Positions 33,236 through 45,531 of a DNA stretch of 64,000 nt are shown here, piece after piece. The stretch is from Guadua angustifolia. Lineage: Eukaryota; Streptophyta; Magnoliopsida; Poales; Poaceae. The DNA lies in assembly GCA_036346375.1 (NCBI GenBank), contig CM070500.1, positions 82,874,437 to 82,938,436 on the forward strand, in the 5' to 3' direction. Under the pieces are notes generated by a model. The model was given only the letters and a program-made list of their open reading frames with translations, was not told the origin of the DNA and did not search any database. Every line of letters begins with the position of its first letter. The stretch's first letter is position 1. A program made the position numbers and the translations under genes.

Positions 33236-34269
33236 CTCAGAACAAACCTCGGCTTGGCGCCCAAGTAGGGGCTGCGCTAAGATCAATCTTGGCAAGCTCG
33301 ATGGCGATCTTCACCAAAAGCATGACCACCTTCGCCGCCCGCATTTCGCCGAAGTCCGGATTTCATCGCCGACGATCTTGGCCATCTTTCCTTTCGATTC
33401 GGATCGGCCCAATCGAAGCAATTTCGAGGTTCCTTTAGCGGACAACAACTCGGATCGGAACGGTCATGGCCATCTGTCCCGGACGATAAGCCAAAGGGCG
33501 AACCTCGTCTCGAGTCGAACCACCGATGGAAAATCCCGAGTGGACAAAGATGTTAAAAACCACTCGGACTTAAAGGTCGCCACTCATCTTCTTGTTCCTC
33601 CGATTCGTAAGGTGGGCGAAGATTTCAGAGCTGCAAAGATTTTCAGAATTGAGGAGCCGCTAATGGAATCCCAAAGAATGTAGGATGCAGCAAACACGGC
33701 GAAGAAGAGCGCCATTATCAAGAAGGCCGCGCGGCTCCTCCGCAACGAGCCCGCAACGTTAATGAAGAAATCTTGCGCATAAAGATGGGGAACCAATCGG
33801 TTTTCCATACTCCTCGCCAGTAACATCGTGGCCTCCAAAATGCTTCTTGATACTTTAGGGCCATTGCTTGGTCCTGATAGCCCTGCCGCCCGATCGTAGC
33901 CTGTGTTCAAAGCTATGGTGGCGGCGGCAGCAGTTCAACAACACCAGGAGGAGCCAGGTCGCACTCGCCTCGTCAACTCGCAGTCGCTAGCAATACGATA
34001 TGGCTCGCAATCGCCACAAAGTAGAGCTTGGCGGGGAAGACGCTACGCAAAGATTAGCCGACCTCCGCAGGATTTAAACGCCAGACGGCGTGACTGAAGA
34101 TGAAGAGCGCCAGAGGCGAGAGATAACTACGAACATTTTGGCATTGGCCACGACGATCGGACGATCACCGTAATAATCCCCGCTATTGTGGAGGGAAAAC
34201 GAAGACCGACGAGCTAAATCACCCTATCGACGTTCTCCATGAAGGCGCAACGACGGCCCTATTGAAGGC

Positions 34270-35058
34270 ATTCGGGCTTTCACTCCTCGCCTTCGCCGAG
34301 TGGTCTGGCCCGAAGGATTCAACCCAAAAGCATCACCAAATTTGACGGAGAAAGAGATCCCGGCTTGGCTCCAAGTTTACTCCCTTGCGATCATGGTCAC
34401 GGGCGATCGCAATGTAATGGCTAATTACCTTCCAAATATGCTCACCTCTTCGCTCAAGCATGGCTTACAGACTTCCAACGAATTCCATAGATTCCTCGGA
34501 GGATCTTTGTGAACAATTCATCACCAACTTCCGTGGCACTTACGAGCGACACGAACGAATGGGACCTATACCAACTCCGCCAAAAAGAATGAGACGCCCG
34601 AGAATTCATCCGCGCTTATGCAAAAGAAGAATACGATCAGGACATCTCGAAGCGGCAACATCGCAAAGATTCCGTATGGGTGTCAACGACTCGACCGATC
34701 AAAAGATGTCCCAAAACCGCCGTCCACTGTAAGGGAGATGTTCGAGCTGGCGGATCGTTATGCGACAGCTTCAGATGCATTGGCCGAACGACAAGACGAT
34801 CGACCACGACAAAAAGATAGGAAGGATTACGCCGAGTCATCAAGACAACGGGACAGGAAACGGAAGCCTGAAGAAATAGTGGCGGCAACCGAACAAGGCC
34901 GGCATCGCGCGCCACGCACCGACGACTACGACACGGTAATGGAAGCTATTTGCCCTTTTCATCCGAAAGGCAAACATGCTGCAAAAGATTGCTTCACTTT
35001 GAGAAGATTTGCCAAGGAATCCGAAGCGACCACCAGAGGCGGCAAAAGAAGAAGATAA
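34270..35058 (+). pseudogene. gag of the nested gypsy element, broken
   Basis: Pieces in different frames give VVWPEGFNPKASPNLT, LCEQFITNFRGTY, and CPFHPKGKHAAKDCFTLRRF near 34951-35010, the latter a zinc-binding-like Cys/His patch. Order and motifs match retrotransposon gag. At least two frameshifts lie between them. Confidence 0.75.
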
Positions 35059-35746
35059 GAAAAAGCAAGATTCCCCTGAAGATGACGAGGGCGAATATCA
35101 AAAGATAGAACGGGAGCTCAATTACATCTACGGAGGCTCAATGGCTTACGAGTCGAAGCGGAAGCAAAAACTCACGGCCAGGGATGTCAACGCCGTCATG
35201 CCAGCAGCTCCGCCGTATCTCAGATGGTCCGAGGCCCCCATTACCTTTGACCGTTCTGATCATCCGAATCACATCCCTTATCCTGGAAGATTCCCGCTGG
35301 TGTTGGACCCGGTGGTACGCAATGTTAAACTCAAGAGGGTGCTGGTCGACGGAGGTAGTGGGCTCAATGTTCTCTTCTCCAAAACTTTTGACGACATGAA
35401 GATTCCCTGTTCCGAGTTAAAACGGGGCTCATCACCATTCCATGGAGTAATTCCCGGAACTTCTTCGGTACCACTCGGGCAAATCACCTTGCCAGTCACG
35501 TTTGGAACCAAGGAGAATTTTCAGACTAAGTACCTCAACTTTGAAGTGGCCGACTTTCAGACGGCATATCACGCCATCTTAGGAAGACCCGGCTTAGCCA
35601 GATTCATGGCCGTCCCACATTACACTTATCTCGTCTTGAAGATGCCAGGGCCAAAGGGTATCATTTCCATACGTGGTGATGTCAAGCGCTGCTCGTCTCA
35701 TGACAGAGAAAGTCATGAGATGGCCGGCTCAAGAGGCGGCAGATGA
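35009..35746 (+). pseudogene. Aspartic protease region of the nested gypsy element
   Basis: The longest intact piece of the N-terminal pol (245 codons). It includes the YIYGGSMAYESKRKQKL stretch, PHPNHIPYPG-like sequence and the active-site motif VLVDGGSGLNVLF at about codons 111-123, then HAILGRPGLARFMAVPHYTY. DGGS instead of the commoner DSGA is typical of this gypsy branch. The frame ends without joining the reverse transcriptase. Confidence 0.85.
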
Positions 35747-35959
35747 CGAGAGAAGATCCGATGCATGACGGCGCACACCAAGAAGATGAAGGAGAGGTGT
35801 CGCCAAGAAGCGCATCAGGCAAGCCTAAAACCCGATGAGGGGCCAAGAAGGTAATCCTCGACCGGCCCAACCCCGCCCAGACAGCTCTCGACGGACAGCC
35901 CCAAATAGAAGACGCGCTGTCACCTTTCTCGCCAACCGACATCTTCGCGGAAACCATCC

Positions 35960-36560
35960 GATATGCCCGGTGTTCCTAGAGAGGTGATCGAGCACTCTTT
36001 GAATGTTGATGAGAAGGCCAAGCCCATCAAGCAACGGCTCCGAAGATTTGCTTAAGACAGAAAAGAAGCCATTAGGGAAGAGATCACAAAACTCTTAGCG
36101 GCAGGTTTCATAAAAGAAGTGTACCATCCTCGATCGGGTCAAGAACCCAAAGGCTTGTTCGCAAAAAGAATAAAAGTCGGGCGCGATGTGCGTTGATTAT
36201 ACCGATCTCAACAAGGCTTGCCCAAAAGATCCTTTTGGCTGCCTCAGATAGACCAAGTGGTAGATTCGACGGCGGGTCAGTGAACTCCGAAGTTTTCGGA
36301 TGCCTACTCGGATATCACCAGATCAAAGCAAAGAAGAAGATTGCATCAAGACTTCGCTCATCACTCCATTTGGCGATTCGCCACGCCACGATGCCATTTG
36401 GTTTGAAAACGCCGCGAACTTATCAACGCGATACAATGATGTTTCCACTCCCAGATCGGGCGCAACGTGGAGGCATATGTCGACGACGCCGTTGTCAAAA
36501 CCCGTATGGCGAAGACCTCATATCCGACTTGGCGGAAACCTTCAAAGCCTAAGGGCTTAC
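35960..36560 (+). pseudogene. Reverse transcriptase remnant of the nested gypsy element
   Basis: Pieces include PREVIEHSLNVDEKAKPIKQRLRRF, EEITKLLAAGFIKEVYHP, SDAYSDITRSKQ-like sequence (from the usual DAYSGYHQI) and VEAYVDDAVVKT, which carries the catalytic YVDD at about 36472. Frames change several times, and segments between motifs are shortened. It is non-functional. Confidence 0.8.
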
Positions 36561-36976
36561 AAAATGAAGTCAATCCGAAAAATGCGCTTTTGGAGTCCCG
36601 TCAGAAAGTTACTCGTTTATTGTGTCACAACGTGGCGCGAGGCAAACCTGAGAAGATCAACGCAATTCTGAAAATGAAACCTCCAACCAATCGAAGGACG
36701 TCCCGAAGCTCACCGGATGCATGGTGGCACTTGCAGATTTATCTCTGGCTAGGATCTCGAGGAATGCCCTTTTCAAACTTCTAAAGAAGGTGGTAACTTC
36801 CAATGGACCACCGGCACAACAAAGCCAAGAACTCAAGACATTCTTATCATCCCCACCGTGCCGGGTCCCACTAATGCCCAAAGAGCCCTTTTGCTCTACA
36901 TTGCCGCTGACGACTATGTAGTCGGCCACGCAATCGTTGCAGAGCGGAAGGAAGAGGGGCACCTCCAGAAAATTCA

Positions 36977-38254
36977 GTGGCCAGTCTATTTCGTAAGCGA
37001 GGTGTTGGGAGAATCCAAGGTGCGCTACCCATAGGTACAAAAACTATTGTACGCCGTGTTGCTCGCCTCTCGCAAACTCAAGCATTACTTCCAAGAACAT
37101 TCAATTACGGTGGTCACCACTTTCCCGCTTGGGGACATACTCCACAATCGGGAGGCCACCGGGAGGATCGCAAATGGGCAATCGAGCTCGGGGCCTTTGA
37201 AATCTCTTTTCAGCCGCGAACGGCAATAAAATCTCAAATACTTGCCGACTTCACCGAATGGACGAATTGCAAACTCCGACGACCATCAAGAGCCGGAGTA
37301 TCGACGATGTATTTCGATGGCTCCTTTATGCTCAATCGGCCAGAGAGCGGCGTGGTCCTCATCTCTCCAACAGTGAACGCTCAAATACGCCCTCTAGATC
37401 CACTTCCCAAGATCAAACAATGCCGCCGAGCACGGGCACTCATCCACTCAAGCCAGATTGCGATATCCTCTGCGTCTTGCTGGCTAACTATTCGGGGCGA
37501 CTCCATGCTGGTAATTAATCAAGTACAAAAGGAGTGGTCGTGCGTCGAACAAAACATGGCAGCCTATTGCCAAGAGGTACGGAAGCTAGAAGGCAAGTTC
37601 GATGGGCTGGAGCTCATTCACGTGCTCCGACGTGACAATGAAGCAGCAGACGAATTGGCAAGGCTAGGATCCACTCGGGCAATAGTACCAGCTGGTGTGT
37701 TTGTCGAAGAACTCCATAAGCCTTCAATAAGCCTAAAGCAGGAACAGGGCAAGTCAGAAGAAACACCCATTAAAGAAGAGGTCTTGGTCATCAACGCAGA
37801 TTGGACAGCTCCTTTTCTCAATTACCTGTTGAAGGACGAACTTCCAGAAGACCGGACAGAGGCAGAACGCATCTCGCGGCGTAGCAAGAATTACGTGATA
37901 GTAGGCGAAGAATTGTTCCAAAAAAGTGCTTCCGGAGTTCTAAGGCGATGCATATCAGAGCAAGAAGGAAGAAACCTACTCAGAGAAATCCACTCGGGAA
38001 TTTGTGGGCATCACATGGCGTCAAGCACTCTAGTGGGCAAAGCATATCGACAAGACTTCTTCTGGCCGACTGCTGTGACTGATGCGGAAGACATCGTCCG
38101 AACCCGTGAAGGATGTCAATTTTTTGCCCGCCAAATACACGTGCCCGCTCAGAAGCTGCAGACAATTCCGATCACTTGGCTGTTCACAGTCTGGGGGCTC
38201 GAGACGGCTTCACTCATCTCTTTGTCGCCGTCGATAAATTCACCAAGTGGATAG
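36977..38254 (+). pseudogene. RNase H and integrase N-terminal region, long open frame
   Basis: A 425-codon open frame survives. Its central part reads TKIKSQILADFTEWTN-like and MYFDGSFMLNRPESGVVLISP (RNase H start). Then come SMLVINQVQKEW and VLRRDNEAADELARLGS (RNase H end). The integrase zinc-binding region follows as LLREIHSGICGHHMASSTLVGKAYRQDFFWP. The first 100 codons and the last 40 are out of the expected frame. The open frame is a relic rather than a working gene. Confidence 0.82.
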
Positions 38255-38972
38255 AAGCAAAACCAAGAGTTACAATCACAATGCCAAGGCCAAAGAGTTT
38301 TTTCAGAGATCGCCATAAGATTCGCGCACCAAACAGATTATCACGACAATGGAACCCAATTCGGGAGAAGAATTTCAAGACCGGTGTGACGAAGCTTGGC
38401 ATCAAAGTTTGCTTTCATCCGTGGCTCATCCAATGAGCAATGGTCGTAGAAAGGGCAAACGGCATGGTATCAGCAGGCTTAAAGGCACGATCTTCGAATC
38501 GCTCAAACCGTGACGCCACTCGATGGGTAAAAGAATTGTTTTCGACTGGGGTTGAGAACCACCCAAGCAGGCAACCGGCAATACCTTTTTTTCCCGGTTC
38601 ACGGCCGAGCGGTTCTACCCACCGAGTTGACCTTCGATCCTCGGTCCGAATTTCGTGGAGGCCGAGCCGAGGAGAGTAGAATGGAAGACATGATCGATTG
38701 GAGAAGGCAGGAAGTCGCCATGTCCATTCGGCCAAATACCTCCAGTTCTCGCGTCATATCATGACCGAAACGTCCGAAACCGATCGTTCTCTAGGGGCGA
38801 TTTGGTCCTAATAAAGAGTTAGAAGCACGAGCACAAGTTATCTCCGAATTGGGAAGGACCCTACATCGTCGACGAAGTGACGCGTCCAGGAGCTTACATG
38901 CTTAAGCGAGAAGACGGCGCCATCATCAGTAACTCATGGAACATAGAGCAGCTACGTCGTTTTTACTCTTAA
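38113..38972 (+). pseudogene. Integrase core and polyprotein C-terminus, broken
   Basis: Contains GFTHLFVAVDKFTKWIEAKP (first catalytic Asp of the integrase core), a later MVVERANGM remnant of the GQVERANG motif, and PTELTFDPRSEFR. It ends NSWNIEQLRRFYS with stop near 38972. Frameshifts separate the pieces. Confidence 0.78.
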
Positions 38973-39284
38973 AATGTTCTGTGGGTGTTGATGGGGACAT
39001 TCTACCGTTCTCCGTCTCCGATCCCCGTCCCCGTCCCCGTATTATCAATAATAGGTGGGATTAAATGATCATTCTCAAAAGAAAAAATAATATATGTGGG
39101 GTTATTATTAATAAGCATGCTAAATATGAATTATTCTAGTGATTCACTCACACTTCAATCACACATGCGCCATTGCTCTAGTGATTAATTCATATAGCAT
39201 ATGATCTTTTATATAGCATTTTGGGATTAATTCGCTAGATCGCAAGGGGAGAATTCACTACTACAACGAGGCTTATATCGACGA

Positions 39285-39620
39285 CGATGACGACGACGGT
39301 TTTGAAAAATCGCTCAGTAATATGGAACATCATGCACGGTTATGTACTCAAACCGTCAAGGCATATATCATGACGGTTTTATATTACGTACCGCCAGATA
39401 TAAGAAATATCACGACGGTTTCTAAATATAACCGCTCGTGATGGCTACAAGATTATTACGCATTTCAAGTAAAACTGTCAGGATATCACGACGGTTATAT
39501 AACACAACCGCTCTGTAATATCTACAAGAATCATTACGACGGTTATATTTAGAAACCGCTCGATATTTTTGTATCACGACGCCCGTAATATAAAACCGCT
39601 CGTGATAATACCGCCTCCGT
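39285..39620. repeat. CACTA left subterminal repeats
   Basis: Repeated short motifs in both orientations, such as ATCACGACGGTT and AACCGCTCGTGAT, spaced about 20-40 bp. Such arrays bind the second CACTA protein in En/Spm-like elements. Confidence 0.85.
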
Positions 39621-40322
39621 GAAAAACAGAGCCTCGATCCACATCCACTTCGCTTATAGGGTTTCGCTTTATGCTTAGTGGCTACCGTGGAAGTGAGGCG
39701 ATTTTTTGAAAGAAAGCCATTGATTTCAAGGGTGATATTAGATTCATTTGATTTTGGTGATCTAAGGTTAGTAATGAGTTCTCTAATTGCATGCGATCGA
39801 ATTCAATATCCGGGTTTGTTAGGACGAATTAATTTAAAGATTGTTTGATTAGATCTAGTTTAATTGTAGCTGGATCCATATGTTGTTTGTGATATTTGGT
39901 TAGTATGTGTTTTAATTGCATTATATTCAACATCTATCTTGATAAGGAGGAATTTGATGATTTTTAAGATCTATCTTGTAGCTAGAACCATGTGTTGGTT
40001 GTTTGATGAATAAGGTTAGCTAGTAATGGTTCTATTTGCATAATATAATATTCGATCATGATGTAGCTAGCTAGCTTGTTAAGATAGAATTTAAAGATTG
40101 TTTAGATCTAGCTTATAGATCAATTCAAGTCTTTTGGTGATCTAAGGTTAGTAATGGGTTCTAATTTCATTATTATATTGAAGATTAATTTGAATTGTGT
40201 TAATTATTTCTTTGTGATGTAATTAAGGTATGTAATTGCATAATTAGTTTAAGAATGTGTGCATACGCACTACACCGTGCACTTAATATTTAACACTAAG
40301 TGTTACATGTGTGTGTAGCGAG

Positions 40323-43300
40323 ATGGATCGAAGTCGATGTACGCCGAGAACCGCATTTGTGTGCCGAGTACCTTAATGGCGCTCCACTTTCAAAAGAGCC
40401 GCAGAGGAGGATATGTTTAATAAGGGGTGCAATTCATGTCATGTCCGTGCATTGAATGCGAAAATCAAGATGTTTCAAACTCATCGCAGATCGAAGCACA
40501 CTTGATTCAAGGGGTTTCAAAAGGGCTATACATGTTGGACCACCATGGCGAAGAGCACAATATACGTGAAGCAAAGAATAGTGTTAATATCGCCGATTTA
40601 TGTCAATGATATGTCGGATGATCATATCGATTGTGCTTCCGATGAGGACAAAGTTGCACGATGACAATTTGGATCAGATGTTACGCGATGCGTAAGGAAA
40701 CCTTGATGACAGGAATATGGATGCCTGTGGCTTAATGGAGGACTCGGAGAAACCTTTGTTCGCAGGGTGCAAGTTGAAATACACAAGGTTATCATCCGTG
40801 CTTCAACTACTCAAATTGAAGGCAAGCAACGGTTGGTCCGACAAGAGTTTCACAACAATATACGCCTATTACGGACATGCTTCCAGAGGGAAACGAAGTT
40901 GCCAACAAGCACCTACAAAGCCAAGGTGTTCTTTGTCCCTTGGGAATGGAAGTAGAAAGAATACATGCCTGTCCAAACGATCAGATCCTGTAGACCGCAA
41001 AGAGTACACAAACTTGTATATATGTCCGTGTGCAACGATCCCTGACAAGCGTAAGAGTCATTCAGATGATGATGGCGAAAGCATTGAGGTGAAAGAAGGT
41101 CCTCTCGCTAAGGTGGCATGGTATCCGCCTATAATTCCCTCGCTTGAAGCGTTTGTTTGCGAACCCAAAGGAGGCAAAACTGCTATGCTGGCACTTTGAG
41201 GAGCGAAGAATGATGGAATGCTAAGGCACCTCGCCGATTCCATCCAAAGGAGAAACATCGATGAGCTTTCAAGAATTCAAAAGGATCCGAGAAATATAAG
41301 GTTTGGATTGAGTACAGATGGAATGAATCCTTTCGGTAACATGAGCAAATGACATAGCACTTGGCCCAGAATCAGATTCACAACCTTCCTCCTTGGTTGT
41401 GTATGAAGCGGAAGTACATTATGTTGTCTCAGGCTTATCCAAGGACCGAAACAACTGGGAACGATATTGATGTGTACCTAGCTCCATTGGTGGAAGATCT
41501 AAAACACTGTGGGTTACCGGGTACACGATGGGATGCGCATAAACGAGAGAACTTTACTTTGCAATGCTTGTTGTTCTGCACCATAAATGATTACCCCGCC
41601 TTGCTAACTCGTCGTGCCGAGTACAAAAGGAACCAAAGCTCGCACTCACCGCTTAGATGATACCGAGAGTTTATGGTCAATCACTCCCGCAAAACCGCGG
41701 TACATGCGCCACCGTAGGTTCCTTCAGAGGAATCACCCATATCGCAAGATGAAGCAACTTTTCGACGGAAGGAGCGAAATGGTCCAGCTCCAAGGCGCTT
41801 GAGCGGAGAGATGTTCATGACATTGTTAAGGATTTGGATGTTGCGATGGAAAGGGACGTAAGTCAAGTACCCGTGAAAAGAGCATGTGGAAGAAGAGATC
41901 AATATTCGGGACCTACCTTACCGAGCACCTAGAAGTTCGCCATCGTGATCGATGTCATGCACGAGAGAAGAATGTCTGCGATGATGCGTGATTGGTCTCT
42001 TACTCAACATTAAGGGTAAAACAAAGGATGGTATCAACGCACGGCTTGACTTGGTCGATATGGGCATAAGACCTGAATTAGCACCGAAGAGACCGATAAA
42101 GGCCGACGCATTTTGGAACTCGCTTGTTATACTGTCAAAGGCCGAAGAACTGAATCGTGCGCTGCTTGCATTGTGTGAAAGTTCCGTCCTACATTCTCCA
42201 ACATGAAGAGACTTGTTTCGCTGGTAAGATTTGAAATTAACCGCATGAAGTCTCATGATTGTCATGTGCCGATGACACGATGCTCCCCGTCGCAATTAGA
42301 AGTATTTTGCCTGGCCAAGGTCCGAGAGACAATCACTAGGTCTGGTTATTTCTTTAACACAATCGCCGTAAGGTCATCGATCCCGGCGACTAGATGCTCG
42401 CAAGTCGAGGTGGTGATGACTCTATGTAATCTTGAGATGTATTTCTCCATCATTTTTCGATATCATGGTCCATCTCATTGTTCACCTTGTGACAGAGATA
42501 AAGATATGCGGCCGTTGTTCCACGTAGCATGTACCCGCTCGAGAGGTACATGGGAATTCTCAAGTCTTACGACGGAATCGATCTCGTCCGAGGGTAGCAT
42601 TGTCGGAAGGTTATGCAACAGAAGAGGCCGCCGAAGTTCTCAAGGCCGATTACATGGCCCAGTCGAACCAATAGGTGTGCCTCGATCTCGCCATGAGGGA
42701 GGCTCCAGTATCGGGACCATCGGAAGGAAAGCAATCACGCCGATTCGGCTATGATGCTCGAGCCCATTTCACGGTTTTGCAACACATGGTCAGTAGTGTC
42801 ACCTATATCGCCGAGCACAAGCAATGGCTAAGGCAATGTAATCCAAAGACGGCAGAGTCTTGGATCACGAGACAAAGATAACCTTCAGCTCAAAGAAATG
42901 GTTGAAGGAGCGACCTATCATCGGGAGCTCGCCGATGACACGCCGACATGGTTGGCAAAAGGACCAACTTTTACAGCTTGTCACATGGAAAGGATATGAC
43001 TTAAATGGGTATACATTTTACACTAGAGATCGTGACATGAAGAGCACAAACCGTAACAGCGGTCCGTGATAGATGCATTCAATAATACCGCTGGTTGACG
43101 AGGAGCTCCTACTATGGGTTCATAGAGGAGATATGGGAGCTCGACCACGATTTCTTTTCAAGATTCCCTATTTCGATGCCGCTGGTCCACCTCTAGCACG
43201 TGAAGGTTGACAAAATGGCATCACTCATCGTGGACCTCGAACGTGTCGGATACCAAGATGAACCATTCGATCGCTAACCAAGTTGTTCAAGTCTTCTATG

Positions 43301-43561
43301 TAACCAATTGGCCCAACAAGAAGCGCCACGAAGTTCTTCAGTGGAAAAGGAGAATTGTCTGAGTTGAGAATGTAGTAGATGAGGAAGAGTACAATCAATT
43401 TGATGAGTTGCCACCCATCGGAAAGGACATCCTCGGTCCCGTAAGAACAACACGAGGAAGCAAGCTACACACGCCGATCATCATGAAGGGCTAATTTTCG
43501 CACAAAAGAATAAGCATGTGGCGCGTAGTTATGAGAAGGGTGCATTGTCATCATGCTTACT
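40323..43561 (+). pseudogene. TNP2-type CACTA transposase, broken
   Basis: It starts MDRSRCTPRTAF, then CPCIECEN and QGVSKGLYMLDHHGE of the transposase-associated N-terminal domain. The core follows with LLKLKASNGWSDKSF, HACPNDQIL-like and RKEYTNLYICP pieces. Then HNLPPWLCMKRKYIMLS and GNDIDVYLAPLVEDL (41370-41500), and ENFTLQCLLFCTINDYPA. Later regions resemble the DUF4218 and DUF4216 parts (ELADDTPTWLAKGPTF; VVDEEEYNQFDELPPIGKDI), ending with HHEGLIFAQKNKHVARSYEK near 43561. Frequent frameshifts and stops make it non-functional. Confidence 0.88.
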
Positions 43562-43914
43562 AATTTTCATGTGTAATAATATTACGACATTAATGCTATT
43601 GTAAAGATGATACGACCCATCATGCTTTGTACATATGATTGTGATGATCTTTGTAAGTAGCTTAATTGTGAAGCATCCGGATTGATGGAAAAGATGCAAG
43701 TATAAGAACGTAATCATGTCTACTTTGGCAATATGGAAATAGTTGTATGTGATTGCTCTCGATTTTAGGGTTTGAATTGAGGATTAGAATTCCACTTCAA
43801 CTACAAGATAATGATATTCTCGTTAAAGACAACTTTCCCGTAAGATACAAATAAAGTGGCATGCATAAGAGTCGATCGAATCAACCGACAAGTGAATGTC
43901 AAGGAACAAAGATA

Positions 43915-44232
43915 TATCACGATTTTTCTTTAACATAACAATCAGGATAAAGATTTGTCGCAGACGGTTATGTTACCTAACCGCTCAGGATATCTCAACA
44001 TCGAGACGGTTATATTATACAACCGTCTGTGATAAATGCTTAACATCACTGCATTTGCTTCTATTATAGAACCGCTCGTGATATCTAAACATCATGCATC
44101 GTTGTATTTTAGAACCGCTCGTGATATTTCAGCACCGCTCGTGATATTAACATCACGCATCGTTCTATTATAGAACCGCTCAGGATATCTTATCACGCAT
44201 CGCTATATTATAGAACCGCTCGTGATGTGCTC
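43915..44232. repeat. Internal cluster of CACTA subterminal-type repeats
   Basis: Between the two CACTA genes there are about ten copies of motifs such as AACCGCTCGTGATAT and CATCACGCATCG, the same family as those at the ends. A TATA-like CTATATATCTCC and a pyrimidine-rich leader follow at 44236-44330. Confidence 0.88.
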
Positions 44233-45531
44233 TCTCTATATATCTCCTGCCACAGAGCTCATTCACAAGGCCAAACCCTAACCCTTGAGACGCTTTTGCC
44301 TCCTCAAGGCGGCCTCCCCTGGCTGCCTCCTCCCCGGCCCTCCACCGGCCTCGGCTCCTCCCCTCCTCTGCTGCCTCCCCCGCCTCTAGGCTGCCCTCCC
44401 CTGCCCTCCCCTCTGCTGCCCTCCCCCTTCGACGGCCCTCCCCAAGATCGACGTGTTCTCCTACTGTTCTTGTGCATCTCGAGCTTCAACCGTGAGTATT
44501 TCGGGGACTAGCCATCGAGCTAGAGGTCAAGCTCGATCCGGAGGCACCGCCTAGCCATTTGCTCTATTTTTCGGTCTTGCAAAGGGGCCACGATCATGGG
44601 CTTGGGGACCTTATGTGGGGCTTAATGTTCAAGGATGATTTAGGGATGGAATAGACTAATTGTGACAACAAATCTTAGCAAATAATTTCACTTTCATATA
44701 TATATATTTGATTAGTGTGAGTTCGGCAAAGGATTGAGGTTGCTGGAAGAGTGGTTGATCGTAATCGAGTTTTTGATGTTGGTTGAAAAGGTCTTTTGCT
44801 AGTGATCAAGGATGATGTTTGTTTTCGGTTGTTTACATGCCAAAGAGCTGCAAGAATCAGTTAAAATGTCTTTGTTCTCGTTGGCTAGGAGCGATGGTGC
44901 CGTGGTTGTTTTTGGTGCCCCAAGAATTAGTTTGGAGGATCTCGCTTAGGTGGTGGTTTAGTGGAGTTTTGATTTCCCGGTTGTCTATTGCAAACCTCGC
45001 TTTTATATGCTTAGTTAGTGAATATGCATATAAGATAACTAATTGAGTAGATTTATACTTAACTCCGCCAAGTATTAAATCTGTTATTGAGATAAAGTTG
45101 TCACAATCTAGTCTATTACTTGTCCATTGTGGCGAGGAGGGCCTTTAAGGCAACCCGACATCTCGAGAACATTCAAACAATCAATATGAGCTTTATGCTA
45201 ATTGCTTTATTCGTAATAATGTACATGTTCATATGTGAGATCCCGAGCTTCGCTCTATTATTCTGTTAATCGTCAAATGGTTGAATCCATATGTATTCTT
45301 CGCTTGTCTCGCGTGTGGATGTCCTAGTTTTAGGAGGTGTCATTAAATTTTTATTAAGTTCGCAACCTCCTAGTTCGCTTTTTTTGCTAAAAGGCTAATA
45401 ACAAGCCATTTAGGCTAGTTCTTTTAAAAGGCTAATAACAAGCCATGGTATCCACAAACTCATTCACTCTAATGTGATTTTATTTGTTCTTCACTTTTAG
45501 TTCGCTCAAACTATTTTAACTTGTAAAGAAG

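Larger units (their letters stand above)
32815..38990 (+). mobile_element. Decayed Ty3-gypsy element (Tat/RIRE2-like) inside the hAT
   Basis: Domain order is LTR-like region, leader, gag, protease, reverse transcriptase, RNase H and integrase. It ends with WNIEQLRRFYS and a stop near 38972, the usual end of Tat-group polyproteins. Many frameshifts and stops are present. No 3' LTR follows; hAT sequence resumes near 38990. Both junctions are approximate. Confidence 0.85.

Noticed and set aside
44227..44511. Proline/leucine-rich frame after the internal CACTA repeats
   Set aside because: Pyrimidine-rich leader sequence of the second CACTA gene; no domain, and typical of untranslated leaders.
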